The notes under the pieces are model-generated. The model did not search any database. It was given only the letters and a program-made list of their open reading frames with translations, and was not told where the DNA came from. A program made the translations under genes and the position numbers. From contig JALNWQ010000018.1 in assembly GCA_023230855.1 (NCBI GenBank), positions 21,928 to 85,927 on the forward strand: DNA of 64,000 bases, given 5' to 3'. Positions within the stretch are counted from its first letter, which is position 1. Each line of letters starts with the position of its first letter. The DNA comes from Solirubrobacteraceae bacterium. Lineage in GTDB: Bacteria > Actinomycetota > Thermoleophilia > Solirubrobacterales > Solirubrobacteraceae. Of the stretch, positions 27,787-36,956 are shown one piece after another.

Positions 27787-28803
27787 TCAGGCGAGCGCGA
27801 ACCGGTCGGGGTCGGTCCCGACCTTGCGCACCCGGCCGGTGACCTCGAGGTGGCGCAGGAAGCAGAGCACCTCGGCCAGCAGCCACGACCCGTTGACCGG
27901 CTTGACCTCGGTCTCCATGACGTAGGACGCCATCTCGAACGGGGTGCGGCCCTCGTCGGACTCGCCCGGCACCGCGCCGTCGATCGCCTGCAGGCACCGC
28001 TCGGAGCGGTCGGCGATGAGCAGCCGGTTGGCGCGGACGTGGCCGTCGACGTCGGTGAACGTGCGTCCGTGACCGGACAGCACCAGGCGCGCGTCGAGCG
28101 CCTCCACCCGGTCCAGCGACGTGAGGAACTCGCCGACCGGGTCGTCGGTGTACCCGTAGTCGAAGTACAGCGACACGCGGCCCAGCAGGTGGTCGCCGGA
28201 GATGAGCATCCGGCGCTCGGCGTTGTACAGGCACACGTGCGACGGGGCGTGGCCGGGGGTCTCGACGGTGACGAACGGCCCCAGGTCGGTGTCGATGACG
28301 ACCCCGTCGACCAGGTCGTGGTCGGGCGAGTACGACCCGGCGATCCCCAGGTCGTCGTGGCGCAGCGCCGCCGACGCGGCCCGCACCGGGTCCTCGGGCA
28401 CGCCGCACTGCAGCGCCACCTCGACCCGGCGCTCCCAGTACGCGTCGGGGTCCTTCAGCCACTTCGTCAGGTGGTCGTGGGCGGGGTGCCCCCACACCGG
28501 CGCGCCGGTCCGCAGCACGATCGGCGTGGTCTGCCCGCAGTGGTCGACGTGGGCGTGGGTCAGGACGACCTGCCGGATGAGCTCCGGTCGCAGATGGACC
28601 ATGTCCATCGCCCGCTCCAGGTGCGCCATCGACCCGGGCTGGTGCATGCCGGTGTCGAACAGCACCACCCCGTCGCCGGCGGCGACCGCCCACGCGTTGC
28701 AGTGCGGCACCCCCGGCCACGGCAGCGGCAGCCGCAGCCGCCACACGCCCGGCAGGACGCGCTCGCCCCGCCCGAGCTCGCGGGTCTTGCGTCGCTGGCT
28801 CAC
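27787..28803 (-). CDS. metallo-beta-lactamase-fold hydrolase
   Basis: A 338-residue MBL-fold protein with the metal motif HAHVDH (residues 83-88), a downstream metal His in TPGHAPSH, Asp in SGDHLLG and His in LSGHG, so the dinuclear site is complete. A C-terminal extension of about 90 residues resembles the winged-helix cap of LACTB2-like members. The substrate is unknown, and thioesterase, nuclease or glyoxalase II-like activity are all possible. GTG start at 28803. Confidence 0.87.
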   Translation of the reverse strand: MSQRRKTRELGRGERVLPGVWRLRLPLPWPGVPHCNAWAVAAGDGVVLFDTGMHQPGSMAHLERAMDMVHLRPELIRQVVLTHAHVDHCGQTTPIVLRTGAPVWGHPAHDHLTKWLKDPDAYWERRVEVALQCGVPEDPVRAASAALRHDDLGIAGSYSPDHDLVDGVVIDTDLGPFVTVETPGHAPSHVCLYNAERRMLISGDHLLGRVSLYFDYGYTDDPVGEFLTSLDRVEALDARLVLSGHGRTFTDVDGHVRANRLLIADRSERCLQAIDGAVPGESDEGRTPFEMASYVMETEVKPVNGSWLLAEVLCFLRHLEVTGRVRKVGTDPDRFALA

Positions 28804-28929
28804 GTGCGCGCGGGGGCCGTCGCGCGACGGCGGGAGGGGACGGGGCCGATCACCGCTGCAAGCCTACCCGCCGCCGGGGCCGGGACTACACTCGCCGGGC
28901 GGATCCCCCACCCGTGATCCCGCGATCCG

Positions 28930-29295
28930 ATGGCGAAGAAGCGCAGGAAGTCCGACCTCCCCAAGCTGCCGACCGTCCCGTACGCGTCGGACGACGGCGC
29001 GATGGCGGTCGAGCTGCGGTGCGCGCTGACGCCGCGGACGCGCGCGTTGTACGCCGAGACGTTCGCCGGCCGGCTGGGTCAGGCGTCGAGCACCCGCGAG
29101 GACGCGTGGCACCGGGCGGTGGAGTTCCTCTTCGAGCGGCTCGTCGCCACGTGGACGATCGACGGCGTGGAGACGCGGGGCGACAAGGCGCTGCTGCAGC
29201 GGTTCCGCGTCGCCGCGGCCCCGGAGCGCGCCTGGTTGCGCGACGTGCTGCGCGAGCACCTGGCCGAGTGGTTCCCGGAGATGCAGGCCCCGTGA
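28930..29295 (+). CDS. conserved-looking small protein of unknown function
   Basis: A 121-residue protein that I do not recognise. It has a lysine-rich N-terminus (MAKKRRK), then a compact helical part with AVEFLFERLVATWTIDG and a C-terminal REHLAEWFPEM. It has no signal peptide or cysteines. Codon use is like its neighbours and its stop overlaps the next gene by 4 nt (GTGA), so it is probably real and co-translated with the M29 peptidase. A role linked to that peptidase is only suggested by position. Confidence 0.7.
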   Translation: MAKKRRKSDLPKLPTVPYASDDGAMAVELRCALTPRTRALYAETFAGRLGQASSTREDAWHRAVEFLFERLVATWTIDGVETRGDKALLQRFRVAAAPERAWLRDVLREHLAEWFPEMQAP

Positions 29296-30437
29296 TCGAC
29301 GACGAGGAGGACGACGTGCCGAGCGTCGAGGAGGACCACGACGCGATCGCCGACGTCCTGGACGCCGCGGCGATGGCGGATCTGCTCGTCGGCTACTGCC
29401 TGGAGCCGGACCCGGGCGACCAGGTCGTCGTGCGCTCCACCGACCTCGCCGCGCCGTTGCTCGTCGAGGTGCAGCGCGCGATCCTGGAGCGTGACGCGTG
29501 GCCGTTGCTGCACGTCGAGCTGCCGGGGCAGCTGGAGGGCTTCTACCGCCATGCCCGCGACCGGCATCTGGACGGGGTCGCGCCGATCCAGTTGGAGGAG
29601 GCCCGGCAGGGCGACTCGACGTTGTCGATCCAGGCCCCGGACGACACGGCCGCGCTGGCCGCGGTCGACCCGGACCGCATCGCCCGGGCCGCCCGGGGGC
29701 GCGCCCCGGCGCGCGAGCTGACCCTGTCGCGGCGGTGGGCGACGACGTTGTGGCCCACCCGGGCGCTGGCGGACGCGGCCGGCATGCCGTTGGAGGAGCT
29801 CGCCGCGTTCGTACGGCGGGCGACGTTCCTGGATCGGCCCGACCCGATCCGGGCGTGGCGGGGGTTGCGGGACTTCCAGGCCCGCCTGATCGAGCGGTTG
29901 GAGCCGGCGGAGGAGCTGCGGATCGTGGCGCCCGGCACCGACCTGCGGTTGCGGGTCGACGGCCGGCGGTGGGCCAACAGCGACGGCCGGCGCAACATGC
30001 CGTCGGGCGAGGTGTTCACCGGGCCGTTGGAGTCGAGCGCCGAGGGCACGATCCGGTACACGGTGCCGTCCTCGCCCGCCGGGGTGACGGTGTCGGGGGT
30101 GGAGTTGACGTTCCGTGACGGCGTGGTCGTCGCCCACGGCGCGGACGAGGGCGCGGAGTACCTGGAGCGCGCGTTGGCGACCGACGACGGCGCCCGCCGG
30201 TTGGGCGAGGTCGGCATCGGCACGAACTTCGGCATCGACCGGGCGATCGGCGTGATCCTCTTCGACGAGAAGATCGGTGGCACGGTCCACACCGCCCTGG
30301 GCCGCTCCTATCCCGAGACCGGTGGCGTCAACCTGTCCGCGTTGCACTGGGACCTCATCTGCGACCTGCGCGCCGGCGGGCGCCTGGAGGTCGACGGCGA
30401 GGTCCTGCAGCAGGACGGGCGGTTCGTGGGGCTGTAG
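29292..30437 (+). CDS. M29-family aminopeptidase (thermophilic aminopeptidase)
   Basis: A 381-residue metallo-aminopeptidase that trims N-terminal residues from peptides. The M29 metal ligands are visible in NMPSGEVFTGP (Glu), GEVGIGTN (Glu), GTVHTALGRSYPETGG (His) and LHWDLICDL (His and Asp). The start is GTG 29292 from the 4-nt overlap with the upstream gene. The first 20 residues are acidic and variable. It is a cytoplasmic enzyme. The length is close to the usual 370-410 residues. Confidence 0.9.
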   Translation: MIDDEEDDVPSVEEDHDAIADVLDAAAMADLLVGYCLEPDPGDQVVVRSTDLAAPLLVEVQRAILERDAWPLLHVELPGQLEGFYRHARDRHLDGVAPIQLEEARQGDSTLSIQAPDDTAALAAVDPDRIARAARGRAPARELTLSRRWATTLWPTRALADAAGMPLEELAAFVRRATFLDRPDPIRAWRGLRDFQARLIERLEPAEELRIVAPGTDLRLRVDGRRWANSDGRRNMPSGEVFTGPLESSAEGTIRYTVPSSPAGVTVSGVELTFRDGVVVAHGADEGAEYLERALATDDGARRLGEVGIGTNFGIDRAIGVILFDEKIGGTVHTALGRSYPETGGVNLSALHWDLICDLRAGGRLEVDGEVLQQDGRFVGL

Positions 30438-30498
30438 GGGTACCCGACGCCTCCACGCCCGCCGACGGCGATCCACCGGCGCCCGGCGGCGGCGTCCG

Positions 30499-31605
30499 CT
30501 ACCGCGGCGACCGCATGCCGATGCCGACCACCGCCACCGGTCCGGTGACGCGCACGTGGCCACGGTCGCCCGGGGCCCAGGTGGGGTGGCCGGGGCCGCG
30601 GTGACGGACGCGGCGGCCGTCGGGCAGCTCGACGGTGACGAGCTGGTCCCGGCCGTAGTACTCGCGCGCGACGACGACCACCGGGTGGGCGTCGCCGTGC
30701 TCGTCGTCGACCGTCAGGGCCACGTCCTCCGGGCGCAGGGCCACGTCGACGGCGCCCCGGTGCACGCCCGGGTCCGGCACCGTCCCCAACGGCGTCTCGA
30801 TCCGGCCGGCCTCCGCGACGCCCGGCAGCACGTCGACGGTGCCGACGAACTCGGCCGCCCAACGCGTCGCCGGGCGACGGTAGATCGCGTCCGGCGACCC
30901 GACCTGCTCGACGGTGCCGGACCGCATCAGGACGACGTGGTCGGCCAGGCTCAGCGCCTCGTCCTGGTCGTGGGTGACGAGCACCGCGCTCGCGCCCGCC
31001 GCCAGCAGCACGGCGCGCATGTCGCGCCGCAACCGGCCACGCAGGCTCGCGTCCAGGTTGGAGAACGGCTCGTCGAGCAACACCACGTCCGGCCGCGGCG
31101 CCAACGCGCGGGCCAACGCCACCCGCTGCTGCTGCCCGCCCGACAGCTCGTGCGGACGACGGGCCGCCACGTCGCCCAGGCCCACGAGGTCCAGCAGCCC
31201 GGCGACGCGGTCGCGGTCCGGGCGGCGCCCCAGCCCGTACGCGACGTTCGCGGCGACGTCGAGGTGCGGGAACAACGCGTAGTCCTGGAACACCATCCCG
31301 ATCCGCCGCCGGTCCGGGCCGACGAACGTGCGATCGTCGGCCACCACCCGGCCCGCCACCCGCACCGTCCCCGCATCCGGTCGCTCGAACCCCGCCAGCA
31401 GCCGCAGCAACGTCGTCTTGCCGCAGCCGCTCGGGCCGAGGACCGCGGTCAGCGCGCCGTCCGGGGCGTCCACGTCGACGCCGGCGACCGCCGGGACCCC
31501 GTCGAACGCCTTGCGCAACCCCACGCACGAGATCGCCGGGGCGGACGGCGCCGCGCCGTCCACCGCGTCGGGGGCGCCGGCCACCCGGTCGATCGTGCCG
31601 CTCAC
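30499..31605 (-). CDS. fbpC: ferric iron ABC transporter, ATP-binding protein
   Basis: A 368-residue importer ATPase. It has Walker A GPSGCGKTT, Q-loop FQDYALFPH, signature LSGGQQQRVALARALA, Walker B VVLLDEPFSNLD and the H-loop VLVTHDQDEA. A C-terminal TOBE-like regulatory domain (about residues 280-368) ends the protein, as in FbpC/PotA-type ATPases. The GTG start overlaps the permease stop as GTGA. It energises the permease FbpB, and the gene order binding protein-permease-ATPase is standard. Confidence 0.9.
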   Translation of the reverse strand: MSGTIDRVAGAPDAVDGAAPSAPAISCVGLRKAFDGVPAVAGVDVDAPDGALTAVLGPSGCGKTTLLRLLAGFERPDAGTVRVAGRVVADDRTFVGPDRRRIGMVFQDYALFPHLDVAANVAYGLGRRPDRDRVAGLLDLVGLGDVAARRPHELSGGQQQRVALARALAPRPDVVLLDEPFSNLDASLRGRLRRDMRAVLLAAGASAVLVTHDQDEALSLADHVVLMRSGTVEQVGSPDAIYRRPATRWAAEFVGTVDVLPGVAEAGRIETPLGTVPDPGVHRGAVDVALRPEDVALTVDDEHGDAHPVVVVAREYYGRDQLVTVELPDGRRVRHRGPGHPTWAPGDRGHVRVTGPVAVVGIGMRSPR

Positions 31606-33194
31606 CGTTCGCGCCCCATGAGCAGCGCGAGCGGCGGGGCGGAGATCGCCAGCAGGACGAGCGCCGGCACCGCCGCCCGCTCGAACACCGACAGGTTCGT
31701 CTGCTGCCAGAGCACGGTGGCCAGTGTGTCGAACTCGGTCGGCGCCAGCAGCACCATCGCGGGAAGCTCCTTGATCGCGGTGAGGAACACGAGCGCCAGG
31801 CCGGCCAGGACGCCGGGCCGCGCCAACGGCAACAGCACCGTCCGGGCGACCGCCATCCGCGACCGTCCCAGGCCACGGGCCGCCTCCTCCAGGCTCGGCG
31901 GGATCTGCAGCACCGTCGAGCGCAGCACCCCCAACGCCAACGGCACGTACAGCAGGACGAGCGCGAAGATCGCCATGCCCAGCGTCTGGTACGCCCACGG
32001 GACGACCCGCACGCCGAAGTACACCAGCGCGAGCGCGACGACGATGTGCGGCAGCGCATAGCCACCGTGGTGCGCCGCCTCGACCGCGCGCACCACCCGC
32101 CGGCGGCGGTGCCGGGCGCCGAGCCACGCCGCCGGCGCCGTCACCGCCACCGCGATGACGGCGGCGAGCCCGGCGGTGAGCAGCGAGTTGCCGGTGGCGG
32201 CGCGCAGCTCGTCCCACGGCAACGTCTCGGTGCCGTGCAGCGCCCACACCGCGAGCACCCCGACCGGCAGCACGAGCGCCACCGTGACGAGCGTCCCGCA
32301 GAGCAGCAGCGCCGGGATCCGCCACCGACCGAGTGGCACGGGCGCGGGCGGACGGCCCGCCCCCGGGCCGGTGCGGTGGTGGCCGCCACGGCGACGCACC
32401 CGGGCCTCGAGCGCGACGAGGACGACCATGAGCAGGATGAGGACCGCCGCCAGCACCGCCGGTCCCGTCCGGTCGAAGCTCGCGCGGTACGACTGGTGGA
32501 TGACCCGGGTGAACGAGTCGAACCGCAGGATCGACACCGCCCCGAAGTCGCTCAGCGCGTAGAGCGCCGCGATGAGCGACCCGGCCGCGACCGCCGGCGA
32601 GATCTGCGGCAGCACGACGGTGCGCGCGATCCGCCACGGCCCGGCGCCCAGCCCGCGCGCCGCCTCGAGCTGCGACGGGTCGGCGCGACGCAACGCCGCC
32701 CGGGCCGGGATGAGCACCAGCGGGTAGGTGACGAGCGTCAGGACGAGCCACGCCCCGACGAACCCGTAGATGCTCGGCAGCCGCTCGATCCCGAGCGGCG
32801 CGGCGAGCACCTCGTGCACCAGGCCGCGCGGGCCGAGCGTCGCGACCAGCACGTACGCCCCGACGTAGCTCGGGACGACGAGGGGCAACGTCACGAGGAA
32901 CGCCCACGCCCGTCGGCCCGGCAGGTCGCTGCAGACCGTGATCCACGCCAACGGCACCGCGAGCGCGGCCGCCGACGCGGCGACCGCGCCGGCCAGGAGC
33001 GCGCTCTGCCCCAGCAGTCGCGCGGTCCGCTCCCGCCACAGCGCGTCCGCGGCGCCGTCGAGGTCGCCGGCGACGACGACGAGCAGGTAGATCGCGGGCA
33101 GCGCGACGGCGGCCCCCACCAGGGTGGCGACGAGCAGCAACGGCCGCGGCGGGCCGTGCCCGCCGCGGCCGGCGATGAGGGCGCGGGTGGTCAT
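31602..33194 (-). CDS. fbpB: ferric iron ABC transporter, fused double permease
   Basis: A 530-residue permease made of two homologous halves of about six helices each, typical of FbpB. Each half holds an EAA loop (LEAARGLGAGPWRIARTVVLPQ in the first half, LEEAARGLGRSRMAVARTVLLPL in the second; pattern positions about 180-200 and 430-450). These couple to the ATPase. The start is ATG 33194. It lies 40 bases after the substrate-binding protein gene and overlaps fbpC by 4 nt. A family of similar transporters carries thiamine or phosphonate, but the neighbour and iron box favour iron. Confidence 0.9.
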   Translation of the reverse strand: MTTRALIAGRGGHGPPRPLLLVATLVGAAVALPAIYLLVVVAGDLDGAADALWRERTARLLGQSALLAGAVAASAAALAVPLAWITVCSDLPGRRAWAFLVTLPLVVPSYVGAYVLVATLGPRGLVHEVLAAPLGIERLPSIYGFVGAWLVLTLVTYPLVLIPARAALRRADPSQLEAARGLGAGPWRIARTVVLPQISPAVAAGSLIAALYALSDFGAVSILRFDSFTRVIHQSYRASFDRTGPAVLAAVLILLMVVLVALEARVRRRGGHHRTGPGAGRPPAPVPLGRWRIPALLLCGTLVTVALVLPVGVLAVWALHGTETLPWDELRAATGNSLLTAGLAAVIAVAVTAPAAWLGARHRRRRVVRAVEAAHHGGYALPHIVVALALVYFGVRVVPWAYQTLGMAIFALVLLYVPLALGVLRSTVLQIPPSLEEAARGLGRSRMAVARTVLLPLARPGVLAGLALVFLTAIKELPAMVLLAPTEFDTLATVLWQQTNLSVFERAAVPALVLLAISAPPLALLMGRER

Positions 33195-33234
33195 GTCGCC
33201 GACGGCGACCGCCCGGTGGGGCGGTCGCCGACCA

Positions 33235-34284
33235 TCACAGGACGCCGGTGCGCTCCAACAGCTTCAACGTGCCCTCGAGGTCGTCGATGTCGCTGAGGTC
33301 GAGGTCCGGCTGCGGGACGTCGGCGAGCTTCGGCAGCGAGTCGAGCGGCTCGACGCCGGCGGCGAGCGGGTACTCGGCGGTCTCCGACCGGAAGTACTCC
33401 TGCGCCTCGCGCTCCAGCAGGAAGTCGATCAGCCGACGGGCCTCGTCCTGGTGGTCGGAGCTCGCCAGCACCCCGCCGCCGGCGACGTTGATGAGCGACC
33501 CGACGTCACCGCGGGGGAAGTGCAACGCCACCGGGTACGCCTCGGGATCCTTCTCCTCGGCCCGCTTCTGCGACACGTAGTAGTGGTTGATGAGGCCGAT
33601 CTGCACCTCGCCCGCGGCGACCGCGTCGCGGATCAGGCCGTTCTTGTCGTACGCCTCGGTGTCGTTGTCCTTCATCGCCTCGAGCCACTCGGCGGTCCGG
33701 TCCTCGCCGTGGATCTTGCGCATCGCGGTGACGAACGCCTGGAACGACGCGTTCGTCGGCGCCCACGCGACCTTGCCCTTCCACTTCGGGTCGGTCAGGC
33801 CGAACACGGAGTCCGGCAGGTCCGACGGCTTCAGCTCGCGCTTGTCGTAGGCCATGACCCGCACCCGCCCGGACGTGCCGACCCAGCGGCCGTCGGTCGA
33901 GCGGCGCCCCGGGCCGACCCGGTCGAGGGTCTCCGCGGGCAGCTCGGCGAGCGCCCCGCCCTTGGCCAGCGCCCCGAGCGCCCCGGCGTCCTGGCCGAAG
34001 TACACGTCGGCGGGGCTGCGGTCGCCCTCCTCGCGGATCGTCGCGGCGAGCTCGGCGCTGTCGCCGTAGCGGACCTTGAGCTTGATCCCCTCGCGCTGCT
34101 CGAACCGGTCCAGCAGCGGCGCGACGAGCTCCTCGTCGCGACCGGAGTAGACCGTCAGCTCGACGTCGCCCCCGGACGCGCTCGGCGTCGTCGAGGAGTC
34201 CTCGTCGTCGGACCCGCACGCGGCGAGGCCCAACGACGAGACGAGCAGGGAACAGACGACCAGCGAGGATCGCAGCGAGCGCAT
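33235..34284 (-). CDS. fbpA: ferric iron ABC transporter, substrate-binding lipoprotein
   Basis: A 349-residue lipoprotein with signal peptide and lipobox LAAC (Cys23). The mature part is a type II binding-protein fold of the FbpA/IdiA/FutA family: LTVYSGRDEELVAPLL at the start, ADVYFGQDAGALGAL, and a paired tyrosine NHYYV that in this family coordinates Fe(III). The ATG 34284 has AAGGAG four bases upstream. About 80 bases further upstream is a DtxR/IdeR-like iron box. It is the first gene of fbpABC. Confidence 0.92.
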   Translation of the reverse strand: MRSLRSSLVVCSLLVSSLGLAACGSDDEDSSTTPSASGGDVELTVYSGRDEELVAPLLDRFEQREGIKLKVRYGDSAELAATIREEGDRSPADVYFGQDAGALGALAKGGALAELPAETLDRVGPGRRSTDGRWVGTSGRVRVMAYDKRELKPSDLPDSVFGLTDPKWKGKVAWAPTNASFQAFVTAMRKIHGEDRTAEWLEAMKDNDTEAYDKNGLIRDAVAAGEVQIGLINHYYVSQKRAEEKDPEAYPVALHFPRGDVGSLINVAGGGVLASSDHQDEARRLIDFLLEREAQEYFRSETAEYPLAAGVEPLDSLPKLADVPQPDLDLSDIDDLEGTLKLLERTGVL

Positions 34285-34361
34285 GGGACTCCTTGGGAAG
34301 GGGACGGACGCCGACGGGCGGCGCGGTGCGGGGTGCCCGGCCGACCCGCCGGGCGCACCAC

Positions 34362-34381
34362 ACGCGTTAGCCCAACCTAAC
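34362..34381 (-). promoter_or_regulatory. DtxR/IdeR-like iron box upstream of fbpA
   Basis: Read on the minus strand the site is TTAGGTTGGGCTAACGCGT, matching 14 of 19 positions of the remembered IdeR consensus. The dyad GTTAG-CCCAAC-CTAAC (34366-34381) is perfect in its 5-bp arms. It lies about 80 bp before the fbpA start, consistent with iron-dependent repression. The regulator itself is not in the window. Confidence 0.65.
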
Positions 34382-34417
34382 TGAGCGGCGGGCGCCGGTG
34401 GGCGACCGGCCCACCGT

Positions 34418-34434
34418 GTTCAGGCTCCGTTCAG
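34418..34434 (+). promoter_or_regulatory. direct repeat GTTCAG-N5-GTTCAG (response-regulator-type site)
   Basis: Two GTTCAG half-sites start 11 bp apart, the spacing bound by OmpR/PhoP-type regulators such as Streptomyces PhoP (GTTCACC repeats). The site lies between the sensor kinase stop and the fbpA promoter, next to an OmpR-family regulator gene. Function is inferred. Confidence 0.4.
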
Positions 34435-34485
34435 CTCCGGCCCTCGACGGGACGGACGCCACGCCCCCGGACGCGAGGCCGCCGG

Positions 34486-35835
34486 TCAGGCGGGCAGCGT
34501 CACCCGCATCCGCGCGCCGGGGCCCGGGGCCGGCTCGCAGACGACGTCGCCGCCCGCGCCGCGCGCCAGGCGCCGTGCGAGCGCCAGGCCGAGCCCGGCG
34601 CCGTCGTGGCGCGTCCCGTCGTCGCCGGGCGCCCGCCGGCCCGGGACGAAGATCGCGTCGCGCTCCGCGTCCGGCACCCCCGGGCCGTCGTCGGCGACGA
34701 CGATCCACACCCGCCGGTCGTCCCGGCCCGCCGTCACGACGACCGACGACCGGGCGAACCGCGCGGCGTTGTCGAGCACCGGCGACAGGATCCGCTCGAC
34801 GAGCTCCGGCGCGGCGCCGACCGCCATCCCGGGAGCGACCGGCTCCACCGTCAGGCGGACGTGCCGGGCCCCGAGCGTCCCCTCCCACCCGGCCCGCACG
34901 TGCTCCAGCACCTCGCGCAGGTCGCCGCGCCCGCGCCCGGGGGCCGCCTCGCTCCGGGCGGCGGCCATGAGCGACCCGACGATCCGCTCCATCTCGTCGG
35001 CGGCCCGCGCGATGACGGCGTGCGCGTCGCGGCGCTCCTGCGGGCTGCGCTCGCGGTGCGCGAGGAGCTCGAGCTCGGCGACGATCCGGGCCAACGGGGT
35101 GCGCAGCTCGTGCGACAGGTCGGCGGCCAGGCGACGGGAGTCGCGCAGGCTCGCGGCCATCCGGTCCAGCAGGTCGTTGACCGCGCGGGCGAGCGCCGCC
35201 AGCTCGTCCCCCGCCCCGGTCGTGGGGAACCGCGCGTCCGGGTCGCGCTCGCTCCAGCCGCCCGCCGCCCGCGCCATCGCCCCCACCGGGCGCAGCGCCC
35301 GGCCGGCGATCGCCCACGTCGCCGCCGCGACGCCCGCCAGGAGCAGCAGGCCGAGCCCGACCGACCCGACGAGCACGACGTCGGTGACGAGCGCCCGCTG
35401 GGTCAGCGGATGGCGCCCGACGACCGTCGTCGGCGGCCGGACCCCGGGGACGGCCAGCGCGTGGAGCCGGACGCGGCCCGGCACGTCGAGGACCCCGCCG
35501 GTGGCCGCCACCCGGCGCGCCGCCTCCTGCACGTCGGCGTCGCCGGGCCCCCGGACCGCCGCCGCCCCGTCGACGAACACCCACACCCGCCCGGCGAGCG
35601 CCCGGTCGCCCCGCACCCGCGACGGACGGGGGCGCCCGTCGTCGTCGACGGCGGCCATCGCCGCGAGCGCGAGATTACGGGCCCGCGCGTCCGCGTCGCG
35701 CTCGGCCGCGCTGCGCAGCAGCAGGTTGCCCGCCACGAGCAGCAGCACCACCGGGACCGCCGCCACGACGACGGTCAGCGTCGTCAGGCGGCCCCGGAGC
35801 GTGCGTCGACGGCCCACGGCCGGCGGCCCGGTCAT
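34486..35835 (-). CDS. sensor histidine kinase
   Basis: A 449-residue membrane kinase. Two transmembrane helices (about 15-40 and 155-180) bracket an extracytoplasmic sensing region of about 110 residues. HAMP (about 180-235) is followed by DHp with the phosphoacceptor His242 in LSHELRTPLA. The ATPase domain has N-box DNAARFA, G1 DDGPGVP, and G2 GAGLGLALA near the C-terminus. The ATG 35835 overlaps the response regulator stop by 4 nt. The signal is unknown. It lies between the iron transporter and Mrp genes and may control either. Confidence 0.92.
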   Translation of the reverse strand: MTGPPAVGRRRTLRGRLTTLTVVVAAVPVVLLLVAGNLLLRSAAERDADARARNLALAAMAAVDDDGRPRPSRVRGDRALAGRVWVFVDGAAAVRGPGDADVQEAARRVAATGGVLDVPGRVRLHALAVPGVRPPTTVVGRHPLTQRALVTDVVLVGSVGLGLLLLAGVAAATWAIAGRALRPVGAMARAAGGWSERDPDARFPTTGAGDELAALARAVNDLLDRMAASLRDSRRLAADLSHELRTPLARIVAELELLAHRERSPQERRDAHAVIARAADEMERIVGSLMAAARSEAAPGRGRGDLREVLEHVRAGWEGTLGARHVRLTVEPVAPGMAVGAAPELVERILSPVLDNAARFARSSVVVTAGRDDRRVWIVVADDGPGVPDAERDAIFVPGRRAPGDDGTRHDGAGLGLALARRLARGAGGDVVCEPAPGPGARMRVTLPA

Positions 35836-36512
35836 CCCAGGCGGTATCCGACGCCGCGCACGGTCGCGATCCCGACCGGCGACCCGACGTCCCGGAGCTT
35901 GCGGCGCAGCCGCGCGACGTACTGCTCCAGCGTGTTGTCGTGGACGATCGCCCCGTCCGACCACCCTGCGCGCGCCAGCTCCGCCCGCGGCAGCGCGTGA
36001 CCCGCCCGCGCCAGCAGCGCCCCCAGCACCCGGGCCTCGGTCGGGGTGAGGTCGGCCCGCCCGTCGCCGCAGGTCACCGTCCGGTCCCCGGGATCCAGGC
36101 GCAGGCCGTGCGCCTCGACGACCGCGGTCGTCGGGGCCGGTCGACCGGCACGGCGGAGGATCGCCCGCAACCGCACGACGAGCTCGTCGAGGTGGAACGG
36201 CTTGACGAGGTAGTCGTCGCCGCCGGCCTCGAACCCCGAGATCCGGTCCTCCAGCCCGTCGCGGGCGGTGAGGAACAGCACCGGCCCGGCGAACCCCCGG
36301 GCCCGCAGGACCTCGCACACGTCGCGCCCGTCCGCGTCGGGCAGGCCGATGTCGAGCACGACCGCCGCGGGCGGTGACGCGGCGACCGCCGCCAGCGTCG
36401 CCGCGGCGTCCGCCGCCTCGGCGACGACGAACCCCCGCTCGGCGAGCCCGCGCCGCAACGACGAGCGCAGCTCGGCGTCGTCCTCGACGAGGAGCAGCGG
36501 CACCCGGTCCAT
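35832..36512 (-). CDS. OmpR-family response regulator
   Basis: A 226-residue two-domain regulator. The receiver has acidic pocket residues (VEDD, 9-12), phosphoacceptor Asp54 (VVLDIGLPDADG), Thr82 and Lys104 (LVKPF). The C-terminal winged helix has the usual LTPTEARVLGALLARAG and HDNTLEQYVARLRRKL with RGVGYRL. The start is ATG 36512, and a TACTGT box lies five bases upstream (36518-36523), suggesting a leaderless first gene. It is co-transcribed with the kinase. Confidence 0.94.
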   Translation of the reverse strand: MDRVPLLLVEDDAELRSSLRRGLAERGFVVAEAADAAATLAAVAASPPAAVVLDIGLPDADGRDVCEVLRARGFAGPVLFLTARDGLEDRISGFEAGGDDYLVKPFHLDELVVRLRAILRRAGRPAPTTAVVEAHGLRLDPGDRTVTCGDGRADLTPTEARVLGALLARAGHALPRAELARAGWSDGAIVHDNTLEQYVARLRRKLRDVGSPVGIATVRGVGYRLG

Positions 36513-36563
36513 CGCCGACAGTATCCCCCAGACCGGGACGCGGCACGCCGGGGCGCCGCGCCG

Positions 36564-36956
36564 TCAGGCGCCCGGCGGCGGGCCGGGATCGCGCTCGGCC
36601 GCCTCGGCCCGCGCCTCCTCCAGGCGCTCGGTGAGCTCGTCGACGACGAGCAGCTCGCGGTGCACCTGCCGGTTGCGGTACGCGGCCCGGCCGACCATGT
36701 GCGCGCCCACCGGCACCGTCAGGAGCTGGAACACCCCGACGAGCAGCAGGCTCGTCGCGTCGATCCCGGTCCGCAGCCGCAGCCCCAGCCCGATGATGAC
36801 GAGCAGCAGGCCGAGCGCCTGCGGCTTGGACGCGGCGTGCAGCCGGGTGAGCAGGTCGGGGAAGCGGACGATCCCGATCGCCGCCGCCAGCGACAACGCC
36901 GACCCCGTGATGAGGCAGATCGCCGCCAGGACGTCCGCGACCTCGTCGCCGCTCAT
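36564..36956 (-). CDS. mrpG: Mrp Na+/H+ antiporter subunit G
   Basis: A 130-residue small subunit with three hydrophobic segments and the MnhG signature GSALSLAAAIGIVRFPDLLTRLHAASK, which is conserved in this family. A hydrophilic, acidic C-terminal tail of about 35 residues is longer than usual. The ATG start overlaps the mrpF stop by 4 nt. It is the last gene of the Mrp operon. The Mrp complex exchanges cytoplasmic Na+ (or K+) for protons and helps pH and salt tolerance. Confidence 0.93.
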   Translation of the reverse strand: MSGDEVADVLAAICLITGSALSLAAAIGIVRFPDLLTRLHAASKPQALGLLLVIIGLGLRLRTGIDATSLLLVGVFQLLTVPVGAHMVGRAAYRNRQVHRELLVVDELTERLEEARAEAAERDPGPPPGA

